This document shows positions 13,001 through 28,000 of a stretch of DNA of 64,000 nt, piece after piece. A program made the translations under genes and the position numbers. How positions within the stretch are numbered: position 1 is the first letter of the stretch; the number at the start of each line of letters is the position of its first letter. Below the pieces are notes generated by a model, which made no database searches, had not been told where the DNA came from, and saw nothing but the letters and a program-made list of their open reading frames with translations. The DNA comes from Isoperla grammatica. Its lineage: Eukaryota > Arthropoda > Insecta > Plecoptera > Perlodidae. The stretch is taken from contig OX246744.1 of assembly GCA_945910005.1 (NCBI GenBank), positions 87,501-151,500 of the forward strand. Direction: 5' to 3'.

Positions 13001-16000
13001 GCGCGCGTTTTGAATAACGAACTAAGCAAAATGCGAACTCGAACTTTCGAACTCGGTTCGAACTTAATTCAAGTTCGGTACGAGTTCGAAAATTCGAAAG
13101 TTCGCCCACCCCTATAATATAGCCAACAGCCACCAATAGCCTCTAAGCAATTAAGTAAACCAAGGGATGGCGACAAGACTGCTTTCAGAGCTCCTCACTG
13201 ATATAAAGCCATGCCAGGAGTTCTTGAAAGTGACAAAAGTGACCCAGCAAACCAAAGATTCTCAAATGTGAAGATTTCATTTCATTTCATTTCTTAGCTG
13301 TATAACCACAATACAAGATTGCATACAAGAAAGAATCCACTTGGAATTTCTACGTTTATATTCTACTAAAATAAATAAAAAATTTAAATTTAAATTAAAA
13401 ATGCATAGCTTTACATCTAGCAAGCTGTGGTCAGAATGCAGTAAAATTAAAAACAAATAAAACAAAACCAAATTTGTCTAAGGCAATTTTTTCATCCCAA
13501 TGTCAATGAGCCAGCATCTATTTGTTCACACATTTGTTCTAGATGCTTTATTAGATTGAATAACAAAAACAACTGTACAAGAAACAGAAACAACTGTACA
13601 ACAAACTGTACAAGACCTTTTTCATACCAATCCTCACATATGCGGCAGAAACCTGGAATATGGGGGGTAGAGAAGAAAGTCAAATACAGGCGGCGGAGAT
13701 GAGATTCCTAAGGAGCACGGTGGGAAAGACAAGAAGAGACAGAATTAGAAACACAAACATTAGAGAAATGCTTGGTGTGGAGAAGCTAGGGGACAGAATG
13801 GGAAGGACAAGGCTGAGATGGTTTGGACACATGAAACGGATGACGGAAGAGAGGATGCCCAGGAGAATATATCTTGGGGGGAGGGTTGCCTCTGCCACCG
13901 GGCTATAAGGCCCAGCCGCAGAAGAGAGAGCTACTACTACTACTACTACTACTACTATAAAGGATCGAAGGAAGAAGAAGACGGGGAAGACCAAGGAAGA
14001 GATGGAAGGAAAAGATTGCTGAAGACCTACAGAAGAGAGGAGAGAACTGGGAGCAAGTAGAGGAAGTACGATTGTGGGAAGATAGGAAGAGGTGGAAAAA
14101 TTTGGTTGTGAAACCCAAGCTGACCCTGCCAGAAGAAGCACGAAACGGCGATGAATAATGATGATGATGAACAAAAACAAAATATACATGTATACATTAG
14201 AAGTAGTGAATATAAATGTAATGTAAAAATGTGTGATCAAAGTCAACAGGTTATTTCTCTAATGAGCCTGACAGTAGATCTATGTCCACAAGACTATCAC
14301 ACACACACAAGACTATATCTCTCCATTTTAATAACTGCCAACTAACGCACTCTATTTATCTAACGCAGACTTGTTGCACCGCCCCCTGTAGCATGGCCAC
14401 TTGTTGGGTGCTACCTGTTGGTTCATTATATACTTCTAAATCGTTGACGCCTCCCTGTACATTGTACAAGATGGTAATCTCACCGAGCCATATCCCGCCT
14501 CCAGCTGAAAGGTGGTAAACTTGGTAACAATATGTCTTCCAGGAGCCAAGATGGTGTAGTTGCAATGTAGTTTGCCAGCGTACGCGTCCGGGTAGCCAGG
14601 AGAGATGATGCGTCCGCTAGTCTGGCCGGTGACTATCCCCCCGCATGAAGTCTTCCAACGAGCCTGAAAACAAGCCTTAATCACTCCACTTTCAATACCA
14701 ACATATTATATGATAAATGAAAAAGTAAGAAATAATAATTGCCTACAAAACACCATCAGTTACATAGCTGAATAGGACAGACTATTACTATTATAGTGAA
14801 GCCTGTGGCTTATCTAATCTCTATCTGTCACAAGTAACACGTACCCAGTGTTTAGTCTCACCTGGAAGCCGTCTTGACTTATGGCCCCATTGGAACGGAA
14901 CAAGATCTTCAACCGAGACCCGGTAGAGTTCTGTAAGTCGGGCATGGTCCGCCCACAGTAACGGCCCATCTTGTTCCAGTCGTCTACACCCGGCTGATAG
15001 TCGTAGACCTGAGGTAACCACACGGGCACACATTTCTACCCAGCTAGCTGACCAGTACCAACTGGTAAACATGGCAATAATACCATTATTGCTACTTAAG
15101 TAAAATATGCTAGCAACTCCTGCCCATGTGCACAATGATTACTTTATATTTTATATTATTAATCCTTGGCCAAGAACTTATAAATGGGTGTTTGTCATTA
15201 AATTATTGACAACATGATAGGAATATCTCAAACTTTGAATACAAATATTTCAAAATTTTGCACCATGAACCATAGCCTACTTTCTTTTTCTACATCCTTA
15301 TGAACAACATAGCCTACTTTCTTTTTCTACATCCTTATGAACAACATAGTTAAGAACTACTACAGTTTGTCTCAATTGCGCTGTGCGGGCAAAGCTCAAA
15401 GTAGAGCGCGCCAGGTCTGTAGCTCCAAAACGTTCCATTGTTTCACAGCCTTCTCGGGGGCTCCGAAGGCAAAGCTTGACCTAGAGAGGGCCATCGTGCC
15501 ATCACAGCCTTTTGGACGAGCCTCATCAAGATCTACACCAGCTTCCCAAATACTTCACCAGAATAAAGCAGGCCTTGCAAAAAAGATTTATTACACTAGT
15601 GCCAGCGCACAGCGTCATTCAAAATACACGCTGGCAAAATGCGAACTGAAGGGAACTGTTTCTTATTGTTGGAGACTAATGATGTCAATCATCCCCTTCA
15701 TTTGGCAAACCACTTACCTTCTAACATAAAAAAGAAGTCTCCAAACCACATGGACCATCGACCATGAACATTCAGGATTAGCCATTCTCATAATGACTTT
15801 AAGAAAAGTAGTAAAATAGCAGTTGCATTTAGTGATGGTCATCTTTCTTGAACAAGATATTGTCATGTAAAAGTTGGTACTTTATAACTTTTACAGGTGT
15901 AATCTCCTTCTTGGTGATTTATGGATATCTTGATTGTGTCAGTTTGTCATTTACAGTTTTCTTTCACAATTAAGGTATGCGATGTGCTGGCTATTTCGTC

Positions 16001-19000
16001 AGCCCAGAGCGTTGGTTATTTCAATGATAATTGTTGCAGTATTGAGGGCAATGATTGCGGCAACTTCGCTGACTACTCGGTTTAGGAGGGCGCTGGTTCG
16101 GTGGTGACGTCAGTGGAGCCTGGCCCCACTCTTTTGTGATTGTTACGGGAGGGGGTCGAACCGAGTAGTCTGATTGGTAATTTATGACTTAGTACAGCCA
16201 GCGTAGGGCAGAGAGGGGGTGACTGGGGTATGACGTAGGAAAGTCTAGGTGCGAGGGAGCACGTGTGTAATTCGGGGCATTCAATCATGTAACGGTAGAG
16301 GAGGTAGACCTGTGCCAAGGTGGAACGGTGGAAAGAACGACGGAAGACCCAGAGGGAAGGACATGGAGGCCGATCGTGGACCTGGACGACGGAGCCAAAC
16401 CACAACACGGGGTCGGAGTCAGCCACCGGGAAGCCAAGGTATAGGGGTTACTACAGCTACCCTCTAGATAGGAAAGTTAAGTCCATCAGACCTGGAATGC
16501 CCATAGACAGATTCGCCATAACTCAGCCACGTAGGATAAATGTGTATAGTTCAATAAATTGCGGTTCCTCTATTGTTTGAACCAAAGTCTTATCATTCCT
16601 AAACTGCCTGAATTGGTATGTCCCGATCCCTATGATGTGAGAACCACCCCTAGAGCTACGCCCCAGTACTTTTACGGGTCCGTCGACTTTGGAGTCCGTG
16701 GGTTCGAGGCCGAGCCGACGGAATTGGATGGATGTCACGGTAGGTTCTCGCTATCTAACAATATAATTATGGTGATCCTTAGAAAAAGGACCGAATTCTG
16801 AGCCCCCTTCTTCACTATTGTCAAGCGGATGGTTTTTGTTATTTGAATAGAACTCATTGATGGTCACTTTTTTTAAACTGTGCATCCTTCCTGGTGACAA
16901 GCTTGACGTTTACAACCTTGCATAGTGAGCGGGAAATAAGCCACCCTTTGATGAGTCCTCTTTACCGGCGTGTATTTTGGATAGAGACGAACTTTAAATG
17001 AAATTTGGGAGTGTTCTAACTGAAGTGAAGTTACAGGGGAGTCTCCTTAAGTTTTAGACAGCAGCCGTCTTCTAGTGACTCTCTATTGTGAGTTTTAGAA
17101 ACAGCTTTCTCCAGAAGTGAAATGAAGGAGCAACCAGTGGCTGGTTTCCTTTAGTTGGTTGATGAAAAGTCAGTGTCACAATGAAGAGGTAGCCCTACAG
17201 ACCTCGACAAAGTCATTAACGCAGTCCGTGGCCGTCTCCAAGTGGAATCTGTTGATGAACTCGAGTTGTATCGTGTAACCGTTCTCGACACGCAGCTCCC
17301 ATTCGCATTCCGCATTCTCGGGGTACAGGCTGGGGAAACCGGGGGAAGCCAGTTCCCCGGTCTTGCCGTGGAAGATGCCTCCGCAACCTACACAACAGAG
17401 AGTGTGAGTCCCGAAGCTGCCGGGGGATTCAGAAACAAGGTCCACTAAATCCCCTGGCGGGGTGTCGTCAAACTCCTACTAGCGATCTAGTGGACCTTGA
17501 ACAGAAATGCTTTGATCCAGTAGGCAGTGTCTGGTTTATAGTAAATGTTTTGATAAACAAATGAAGATCATTATGGTAAACATCAAAATTTAAAAAGCAC
17601 AAGTTTGCTATCAGTGTTTTTGGGCAATATTAAATTAATAACTATGTAAAATTCAACGTACAATTAAAATATACCTAATTTCTTAATGAGGTTACTTTTA
17701 TTTCATTTCAATTTTAAATTAATAAGTTACTGGAGATATAATTAGTAGAATGAGTTTTCATCCAACCCATACTAAAGTTAGCCCCACAACTGAATGCAAG
17801 CCAGAAATCCTCACCCAGGTAAGCTCCCATATATTGGTGGGCAAAACTGCAAAGAACAGACTATTTCATATAGCGAGTATGAAACTACGTGTAGTTTATT
17901 TTATTGTTGTTGTTTTCCTCCTCACTGTTGGCTATTGTAGATTAGACTGGGCAAAACGATGCAGGACAAAAGCTAAATGCTAGGGGCAATTAAGGGGTTG
18001 AACCTAGCTAAGAGATTCTGGCTAGAAAACAAAGTGTGGTTAGCTTTGGGAAGTTAGCTGGCTACGACACGTAAGCGCGGCTTCGTCAGCCATTCTTCTT
18101 CCTTGCTATCCAATATAAAATAGCTTCTTTTTCTGACCTGCCCATATCATTGGTCAATGTCACTCTGAAGTGCGGCACACCTAAAAGGGTATGCTCTGTC
18201 TTGGGATTTAAAATTACATAATTTGCAGACGGCCGGTTCAGTCGTAATTTTAAAACGGTTCAAATGGTGTTGAAGAACATCATGTCCAAAGGCGGAATTG
18301 GGCTGTAGTTGTTTTACGAGACCACTTTTTGGCTGGTCACACTTTGTCTTTCTATTTATAGAAAACTTGCAAAATTATTCAACAGAACCTTTCCATCTAC
18401 TATTTAAATGCTCAAAATGGCCAGAGTAGCTCGAGAGTAACCAGTGATATTAATAGAGAGACAATTGTAAATTTGTGTGGTTTATTGGTATAGTGGGTTT
18501 ATTCCTGCTTTCAATGCAGAGGTGTACAATTTGATTCCTGGTTCAGGCTGTAAATTATTAAACTATAGGCCTATCTAATATCTATACAGGTACTGGTGTA
18601 TGTACATGTAAATGGCGACTTTGGAGCTATCACATCAACGAAGCATAGAATAAATCGTATTAAATGCCCGGCACTCAGAATTGTAACTAAGTGGTTAGAC
18701 TATAAATACAAATTTATTATTTTATTTTATAATTAATCCACACTTAAAAATTTTAACAAAACTAGGAAGAAAAGGGGGGCCTAATGTAGGCAAGATAATC
18801 GAGAGCTTAGAACATAGTCTCGTAAAGCACAAGTCCAGAGTGACCAACGGAGCTAATGAGCACGTTCCCGGACTGGAACAACCCTACTTTGTAAAACATC
18901 TCATTGTTCTATTTTTCATAGGTTGCACCCCTGATAAATGTCCAGTCCAAAGAAATAACTGGACTTGCATGTCCATGCCAGAACTTAGATGGACCAATCG

Positions 19001-22000
19001 TACGCTTTTATAGCCCAATCACTGGCAAGATTTACGTTCGGACGTTCTCAGGTAGGCCTAACAATGTTCGAGATCACATCATTGGTGACTGGTAATTTGG
19101 GGGTGTTTTTGTGCACACACAATTTAGTTAAATTACCAACCACAGGTGGATGAATAATGTCATTTTATTTCTATTGTTAGACAGAAATTTTGAAGCCATG
19201 AGATTTATTCACAATGTTCATTGAATAGCCTTCCAAGCTCCAAGTAGGCTTAGAAGCTAAGCTATGTAACCATTTACCATTAAATGCCCCCAGCGGGAGG
19301 AACAAGGATTCCCATCAACGTCGACAACAAACATCCGATTCCAACGAGTGAGGCGGAATTGAAAGATTTGCTGCAGGTCAAAAGACCCAAGACTCCACTT
19401 TACGTTCCACATTTAACAGACCTCCCTTCGGCAGAGGTAAGTGAATCATTTACACCTGCTGTGGCAGACTACAGTGATAAACCATGTGTACAAACCTTGT
19501 TCGATTGATCCCTAAATCATTTTCACCTAGGTAGGTATCTTAGGTTTAGTACTCGAGTTGGGGATTGTCCCTCTGCTAAGATGAGGTCAAGATGGACTCA
19601 ATTTGACGTATTTACTCAAGTAAATGTAACAATTTACCAATAAAGCACTTTGCCACCTTGGAAATTTTTTAAATTAAATACCAGAATGTGCTATAGTAGG
19701 CCTATATAAGTAGGACCAAGAAATTTAGATTATCTAGACTAAAAATAAAATGAACATACATACCACATAAATTTAAATTATATTTCAGTGTTTCTTTGGC
19801 TCCTTCTCATTGTAAAATGACGTTTAGACACGTTTACATAAAGTGAGTGAATATGGTGGTACGATGGTTGTAATAGAAGATAACGGCCAAGTTACTTAGT
19901 TGTGTTTGGGAAAAGAAGAGAGGAGAAAGGAACCAACAGCTCACCTGAAAAGTGGTAGGCTGCCGTGTGAGAAGTAGAATATGTATTACATGAAATGTTA
20001 CAAAATCAAAACGTTTCGGTATGCCAAATCAATAGAAAACTCAAAGAAAATCATGGGTCTTCCACTTTGGATTTCAACTGTGATGTCCAATGTCCATCCT
20101 CTAATCTATCTCAATATCTGTTAATTTATTTGTATAGGACTTCAGGAGAAACCAAGAAGAATTTTATGATAAATACAACTCGATGAGAAAGAAATGCCAC
20201 CCAGACAAGAGAAACTCCAGTGAAGAGGTGAGCCATGTATACATATATGAGGAGGTAAGCTATAAATACAAATGTATTTATTTATTAATTAATGTAAATG
20301 TTTAATAAAATGCCAAATAAAATGTTACAATTTATCATTTAATCAGTAGGCTAGGCCTGAACTAAACATTTAATGTAATTATTCAATGATTCTAAGAGCA
20401 GTTTGCACTTATTAATATGCACTTAATTCATACGTATTCAATTATTACAATTTTTTTAATCTCTCCCCCAGCCACATTCCCACATTTTACTTTTCTAAAT
20501 CTACTTGTTTCACCGGACGTCACATGACCTAGTTGTCGAGTACATCAGAAACAACAAATATTAATAATTAACCAATTGTTTTAGGCCTACTGTCTTCTAT
20601 ATTCAATTTCCCAGATTTCAACACAATTTGCAAATGAGTGTTACATGCCTTATGTAACATGTAAACATAACATCCATGCTCCCCCCACCCCCACCCCCAC
20701 ACCTTGCAGTATCATATCAGGTAACAAAGGCACCTGGCTTTTTCACCAAGTGATGGCAGAAGGCAGTGCATAAGTTGTATCTACATTGTTGTCCATGCAA
20801 TAACAGGAAACAAAAACCACCATAAAATTTCAATAAATAATAAACAAAAAATGTAGAAAAATAATCTGGTAAAAGTTTAGTTGGACAAAGTATGACACAG
20901 ATGTTTGATAATGCCTACAATTGTATCGAGAATATTTGATATGAAGACGTTTTTTACACCAATTTGTTGTGTTTTCGGGCAAGGGAATGACAGTTACATC
21001 TGAGAAACATTGGTCCAGATGACAGTTAATTACGACACAAGAAACGGTTTCAAACTGCCGGACCTTCCGACAAAATCTAGTTCTATAGTGAGTTATGATG
21101 GAAAGAGTACTCATCATTTTATATCCCAATGTTTGGACTACTCAAATACCCATATGATGGTCAGTAGCTAGGAGGGTGCCCATGCTTGTGTCTGCAATAG
21201 GTAGGCCTACCTAGTTCTTAATCTTGCTGTAAATCATCTCCTATCCAAGTAAGGGTATTTCTGGAGGACTTTATGATACACAAGACTGAGCCAGGTGTAC
21301 AAACATTATTGAGTAAAACATGCTCCAAAATCCATAACCGTCCTATCCGTATTGTCCGTATAACGTTAACGCCGGTTTTGACCGAGATTGTATGATTGTG
21401 ATACATTCAATAAAATGATAATAATAACTAGCTTACCTATATGCATCTTCCTTGACTAAAGAGTGGACTGTAGAGAATGCAGTATATGACAGTATAGTTC
21501 CAAAGGTCTAGTTAGTACTTGTAAGGCTAGACGATCCCGTATTCATGTAGCCATCAATTCATTGCAGCAGTATATGACAGTATAGATACAAAGGTCTAGT
21601 TAGTACTTGTAAGGCTAGACAATTCCTTATTCATGTAGCCATCAATTCATTGCAGCAGTATGAATACACTGTTTGAGACAATGAGTGAAAGAGGAGAACA
21701 AAACACCTCCATGTCCATAAGTCCCAAACAGCAATCGTGTTGCTTATCACAGACTTGATACACTCATGTGTAGATGATCATAGAGCTATGCGTAGAGAGT
21801 GACCCAGCACGTTCTATATGTGCACAGAAACTGCCTTCGCTAGTCCAGCCAATACCCCGACCATCCGTCACAAGCTGTGGCCTGAAAAGCTGGAACTCGA
21901 CAGAAAGCTCGGAACAGCCGACGGACAACCGAGTACCGGTACGTACAACACACGCCACAAAGTGAATGCGACCAAAGAGGCATCTGTCTGATTTTTCATT

Positions 22001-25000
22001 TTTTGTCTTTTTGTGGCTTCTAGAGACTTTCGAAACTTTACAGTCGCTACAGAAAACCTCCTTCGGAAGATGAGGCCAAGTTTGACGTGGACAAAACTGA
22101 GACAAACTTGCAGCCACCTATGCCCACAACAAATCATTCTCTGGCAGAAACATGTCATCCAGCAGTAAGTTGGTAATAGATGTAGGTTCTCTTTCACATA
22201 GTTACAAAGTAGAATTCAAAATGACTGAAGTTGAGCTCAAACCTATCAGATAAATAATACACCAGAGCCCATAAATCTCCTAGATGAGTTTTGGTGTGCA
22301 GTATGATGTCTACTAGAAAACCTGCTTTATTAGCTATGCACTAGACCTACTATGGGCATATAATAAACATTGCGATTTAGGAAATATACATTTCAAAATA
22401 CAGACAATACAAAAATTAAGTCTTTCCAGCTTGTTATTTTGGTTGCCCATAAGTTTGTTAGACAGAGTTCAATAATTAGTTTTGCTGAATGTTTCTCCCA
22501 TATTTTGAATAACACGTGATTTTTGCAATCTTACTACGGTAATTAGTGAACTTTAAACTGAACGGTGAGTTTGTACTTGTGTGAGCCCTAATTTGGCTCT
22601 AATGAATGGGCTCATTCAAAAACAACAATACAGAGCAATATTAACCTAGACTGTACCTACCACAAATATTTATCATGATGAATGATGATGAATAAACAAT
22701 ACAATAGGATACATCCGCTCCCAAACTAACCAAGATTGTCTCTTGTTGCCACATATCCAGAAACTAACACCACTTAACGAACGGAGAAATGGCTTCCAAT
22801 TGGATCCCAAACTAGAAGAATGGAGAGAAAAAATACGGAATAGAATTCTGCCGGTGGACGATGAAGGCTTGTTGCAGTCAAAAGGAAAGGCAAGGGTGTG
22901 TTATGTGCAGACCTGGCTAGTAACGTAGCGGAACTAACGTGATACTGTAACGTGCCAGTAATCTGATCACAAAATTATCATTGTAACGGAAAAGTAATTT
23001 CACTACTTTTTCATTGTAATTTGGGGTTAGTAACGCGTTACCATCGGCTGCTCCCGATGCCGTCCATTCAGTAGCCCTGTAGCCCCTATTAGGAAAATGT
23101 AAACAAAAAATAATAATAAATTAATAAAATATCTAAGGCGAGAATTTACCCCCGGGGACCTAAGACTACACTAAACAGAGCTTCAAACACTCTTACGGTA
23201 ACAGGCCTCTGTAACGTCATAACTCTGGCGCCGTGCAATAGACCATTTCAAAAACTATCTAGGACCCTTTGTACGAGTATCATCACGGACTCCCAAGTCT
23301 TCAAGAACAACAATTAAAAATCAGTTTTCAAATGTTATATCAAAGCTGACCCTGCCAGAAGCAGGGAACGGCAATGGATAATGATGATAATGATGATGAT
23401 ATTGTAGTGTGAAATTGGGAAGTTTATTCATTTTCACCCTAGATTCCTTCACTTTCGTGTTTTATTCTACTTGATTGTGACATGGGTAAACATTAAACAA
23501 CACTCTGTTTTGATCACAATCAGGTAGGTGCTTAGCTGGCAATTGTGCAACCATCAATCTAGGGCAACAATACTAACATTAGAATACTGACACAGCATAA
23601 TGGTCATAATAGTAATTTGGTAACTTTGCTGTGTCAGCGGTTTTGGGAGGCCCAAGTTGGATTGTTGATAGCAGTTTGGTCTGAGCCCCACTCTTGCATT
23701 TTGGCTTGAGTGGGGGGTCAAACCATGAAGGTTGATTGGTGATTAGAGACACGAGCAGCTAGCACAAGCCAAAGAGAGGGTAAAAGGGGCGAAGGTGACG
23801 TGATACGGTCGAGGTGGGTTAAAAGTGGTAAGTCTCGGGGGTACCAGGATGGACCGGGCGGAGGAGCCGTAGAAGATGGACGTACATGAGGGCGCATGAA
23901 GACGGAACTGGCCAAGAGCGACCGGCGATATGCCATGGGGCTCAAGGAGGACTATCCCCGAGGAACGAAGCAAGGAGTCACGATGGAAGATTAACGAGGG
24001 ACGTACGGACGGGGCAAAAGCCAAGGTAGTGTGACTCCTTAGTTAGTAGATTATAGAGGGCCAGATAGACCCTGACCGGTTCGCCACGTCTTTGCCACGA
24101 TAGGATGAATGTCTATTGTCTAAATGTACGGTTCCTCAATGTTTGAACCCAGGACTGTTGATTTAAGTACCTAGTCTCCCGGTCTTCCTCAAACATAGCA
24201 ACGATCCCAAATGTACGAGTTCACGTATGTCAAGAGAGGGTTACGTCCCCAGTAAAACCTTGTGACAGCCGACCGGAACATGGGTACGAGTCCCGTACCA
24301 GGGTGGTAAGGGTTCGTTGGTCGGCGCGTGAATTCGGTACATAACATAATCAAGGTTCATTGATGCATACAAGATCATCATCTACTAACCTTGATTTTAT
24401 GTTTTTAATTGTAAAAGACAGTGTGGAGAACAGAGGAAGATCATGGAACGAAGTTGAAGCAGAAAGACTATGGGAAAACCGTGAGAGATGGAGGGAACTA
24501 CTAAACAGCCCTCTGGTAACGGAAGAAGTGATCGAGGAAGAGGTTGAGGAGGTGGTTGTGTCAGGCCTGGCTAGCCGGCAACGAAGACATTAGCCCAAGA
24601 CATGGAGTACTCTGCTACTCCCCCCTACCCGATAAATTAATGTTGGAAACGGGGTCAAGATATATATATATAATTGTTGTTCATTGTTGCTAATAAAGAT
24701 TTAGAGGACCGTGATGATAATCATACAAAGGGTCCTAGATAGTTTTTGAAATGGTCTATTGTCAGCGGAACACGACTTTAAAAGGGAGCACCTAAAACCG
24801 CGCGAATCCACAGTAGACGTCCAAATGTGGCTGGATTCCAATCGTTGGTATTTTTCCTTTCAGTGGAAATAAAAAAACTGAGGGTGAGTTTAGTTATGTA
24901 ATATGACACGTGACGGAACATGTTATAAGCAGGTAATATAGGTAGAGCTGCCCGCCTATAGGTCTGCCAGTATAAGTTATGTCTGACCTCCAGTCCACCA

Positions 25001-28000
25001 GGAATGTATTCAAAGTAAGGTTAAACCCCTAGAAGTTACATATACTTAATCTTTCTGTATAGGCATGTTACTAGTTGGAAATATTCACAATATTCATTTA
25101 GGATATTCATTTTACCCGCGTTTAACGCCCCACATTTGCTCTGCAAATATCGCTCCGTCTGAAAGTGGGAGCAGCTCGGTGTGGCACCCAAAGCGAGCAA
25201 TAGCCCGGTGGAACGCGTATTTCTAGCACCGGTGCACACTCAAATTACCAGTGGAATGTAAAGTCGCTCCCGGAGCGACCAGTGGAAAACACCATTAATA
25301 TGCCTTTTCAAAGTCCATATTTAAAGTTCTTCCCCTATTCTAATATTCCTGTGATAATGATTGATTGATATTTGGGCTTCACGTCTTATATTTTTGCAAC
25401 TTGGCTAATCAAGACGATGAAAACTACTCAAAATACGACAAACTTGAATTTTAAAAGTAACTTTTGAAAGTTATTTCATTTTTTTCATAAAAAGTAATGA
25501 AGGCCTAATTTAATTACCTTTTTGGAAAAAGTAACTACCGGAAAATCGCAATTTTATTACGTTACATGTACCTTCACTTCAGGCAAAATAGGCTGGTGGA
25601 ATCAGAGGCTACTTGTCTCAAGCATCTAGCATATAAGCTTTAAAATACTTCCTTAATTTGTCAATACTTGACTGTGTGGTTTGTTGTTTTTCTTAACCCC
25701 CATTCATATTATATTTCAAGATAAACACTTTTAAGTATGTTTGCATTCTCGCCACAAAATGTACGTATTTATACTAGATCTCCACGCTTGCTAGGAAGCC
25801 CGGCCTTCAGAAGTGTTCACCAAGGTGGTAAAACACGAGTACAACGAACAACAAGCGTCCCGGGGGAGGAAGCTTTCCATTCACCTGCCGATGCCCGACC
25901 GACTGTTGCACAAAGACACAAGGTTGCTGTGGAGGAACGAAGAGGGCGGTGACAGCACCAACGATGAGGACAGCGTTGACGAGTTGGTGACCACGGATGC
26001 CAGGCCTCTGTGCTCGGACAAACTGTGAGCACTATCATATTGATCCGTCACTCACACGGTCTACATCAGTCTGACTGTCGAGTACCACTGAGCTCATTTT
26101 TATAATACGTTAGCTAATTCCCGTCAAGTTGTCTTTGGCTTGCCTTCATTAACATAGTCTATAGACTAGAACTCAGGCCTGCCTCTACTACTTAATGCAA
26201 CAGGTTATATGCCTTGATAAGACAGTGAGCCTAATGGTACCCGGTAACCTAGATGCAACAGGTTATATGCCTTGATAAGACAGTGAGCCTAACAATAACA
26301 CTGCTGTGCACCAGGTGTAAGAAGCACCAAGAGCAACAGCATTGACTTGGTTTGAGTTGGGAACTAGGAGCAGTCGTTTCAGTGCAAACATTTCCGTATG
26401 TTTCAGAGTGAACCGGGAGTGTACCAGGATCATTGTATGTAGCCAACTAAGCTTTCTCTTATTTAGCCACCTCACATCCAGTCAGATCATGCAATCGAGA
26501 TTCCTTCAAAATGTGATTTGTTGTGTTCTACAAAAGATAGAGAGACGGTTGAATCACTTCAATTAGCTTGTTTCAAACAGTGTCACCCCGCGGACCACCA
26601 ACAAGCTCACGAAGCTCCCGAGCATCTTCGACTCGCCGACCAAGGCAAAAGAGAGATCGAGGGAAGAGTTTCGAAAGGCGGCACTGGAAGTGAGAAGAGA
26701 GAACCTGTGTTCGATGTAAGATAGTAGTTTGTACAGTAGAGTCAACAAGTCGTTAGATCATTCATATTGTATTTAACTGCCAAAGTGGACTGTATTTCAT
26801 ATTTTCATACCAAAGGGTAGGGAAACCCAACAAGAAACCTAAAACCACGTTACCAAAAGGCAATATTTTTGATAACAAAAAAAAAAATTTAAAAAAAAAA
26901 AAAATTGAATATATTCAAATGGGTAGGCCTACTGTCTCTTCTGTCCCACGTAACAGGCGACCGCAGGGCTAATATCAGATGACTGGGTTGTGGGAAACCA
27001 CCAATGTGATGTTTTAAAGCTTGAATTATTCCCAGGTCTCTAAGGCAAGTTCAAATGAAAAGGAACAGGATGCAAAAAAATCCGGAGAAATTTCCAGAAA
27101 ATGAAGAAGATCCGGCGTTCCTCATACGTAAGGCCGTCAAGAAAATGAAGTCCACATCATGGTAAGGTGGACTTGTATGACTAGAACGGTAAATACGGTA
27201 ACCCGTCAGTTAACACCAAGAGTAGGTGGAAGGTTCTACATTATTATAACAGACTACACACCAATGTAAGTTGTTATTAAAATACCTAATACTATTTTGT
27301 AAATTAATTAGTTTCAATTACAAATATTACTGTGTTTAATATTGGAATATAGGAACCACTTACCACCGGACAATGACTCAGAATGTCTAGGCTTGGACAT
27401 TAAGACAGTAACTTAACCCAACACCTTCTTGTAAAGGTCATACTTGTTCTCATCCCTTTCTTGCCTTTCATTCAGCTCTTTCTCTAAATCCTTGTCCTCT
27501 CACCATCTTTCCAACTCAATCGCTGTAGTGTCCAGTAAGAATTCTTAAAAAGTACCTTTACAACCAAAAAAGTAGATAATGCATCACTGTCAATATCAAT
27601 ATGATGTCAATATATTATTATCAAATTGATTGACAACAAAGTAGACGATTCTTACACAAGTGGCGTATAGTTACGCGTCTGGTCTTCAGGAACGAGTCTG
27701 CGAGAGGCCTAGAGGAGACGGTTAACCTGTCGAATGTAGCGCCCCACCTTCTAGAGCCGTACATGAACACTGTCTACAGACATCTGATACAGCTGTTGCG
27801 TAGTCTGCGCTCCACCGTGGTCCGCATAGCATGCAACGTTGCCAGGGAGCTGTTTCGCACCATGAAGTGTACACTCAGACCGGTAAGTAGCTAGTCGTAC
27901 ATGAACACTGTCTACAGACATCTGATACAGCTGTTGCGTAGTCTGCGCTCCACCGTGGTCCGCATAGCATGCAACGTTGCCAGGGAGCTGTTTCGCACCA

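Larger units (their letters stand above)
18000..26580. repeat. Small duplications and dispersed repeats in TOG-gene introns
   Basis: An 88-bp unit is tandemly duplicated at 21481-21656. A 38-bp direct repeat occurs at 26196-26233 and 26253-26290. Between 22.9 and 25.6 kb are a dispersed repeat (23640-24270, related to 16080-16760) and a LINE tail. The remaining intronic DNA is AT-rich and unremarkable. Confidence 0.6.

Noticed and set aside
14356..14565. Minus frame with DLEVYN downstream of the CUB-H exon
   Set aside because: It resembles a CUB second half, but the proper partner exon (11754-11943, ICRYDNVTLYG) joins in phase and this frame has no acceptor.
15337..15729. 130-aa plus frame
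   Set aside because: No recognisable family, no splice partner and no codon signal strong enough to call a gene.
17881..17983. Plus frame beginning MKLRVVYFIVVVF, signal-peptide-like
   Set aside because: A 34-residue frame within the first TOG intron; no splice support, and the hydrophobic start can arise by chance in AT-rich DNA.
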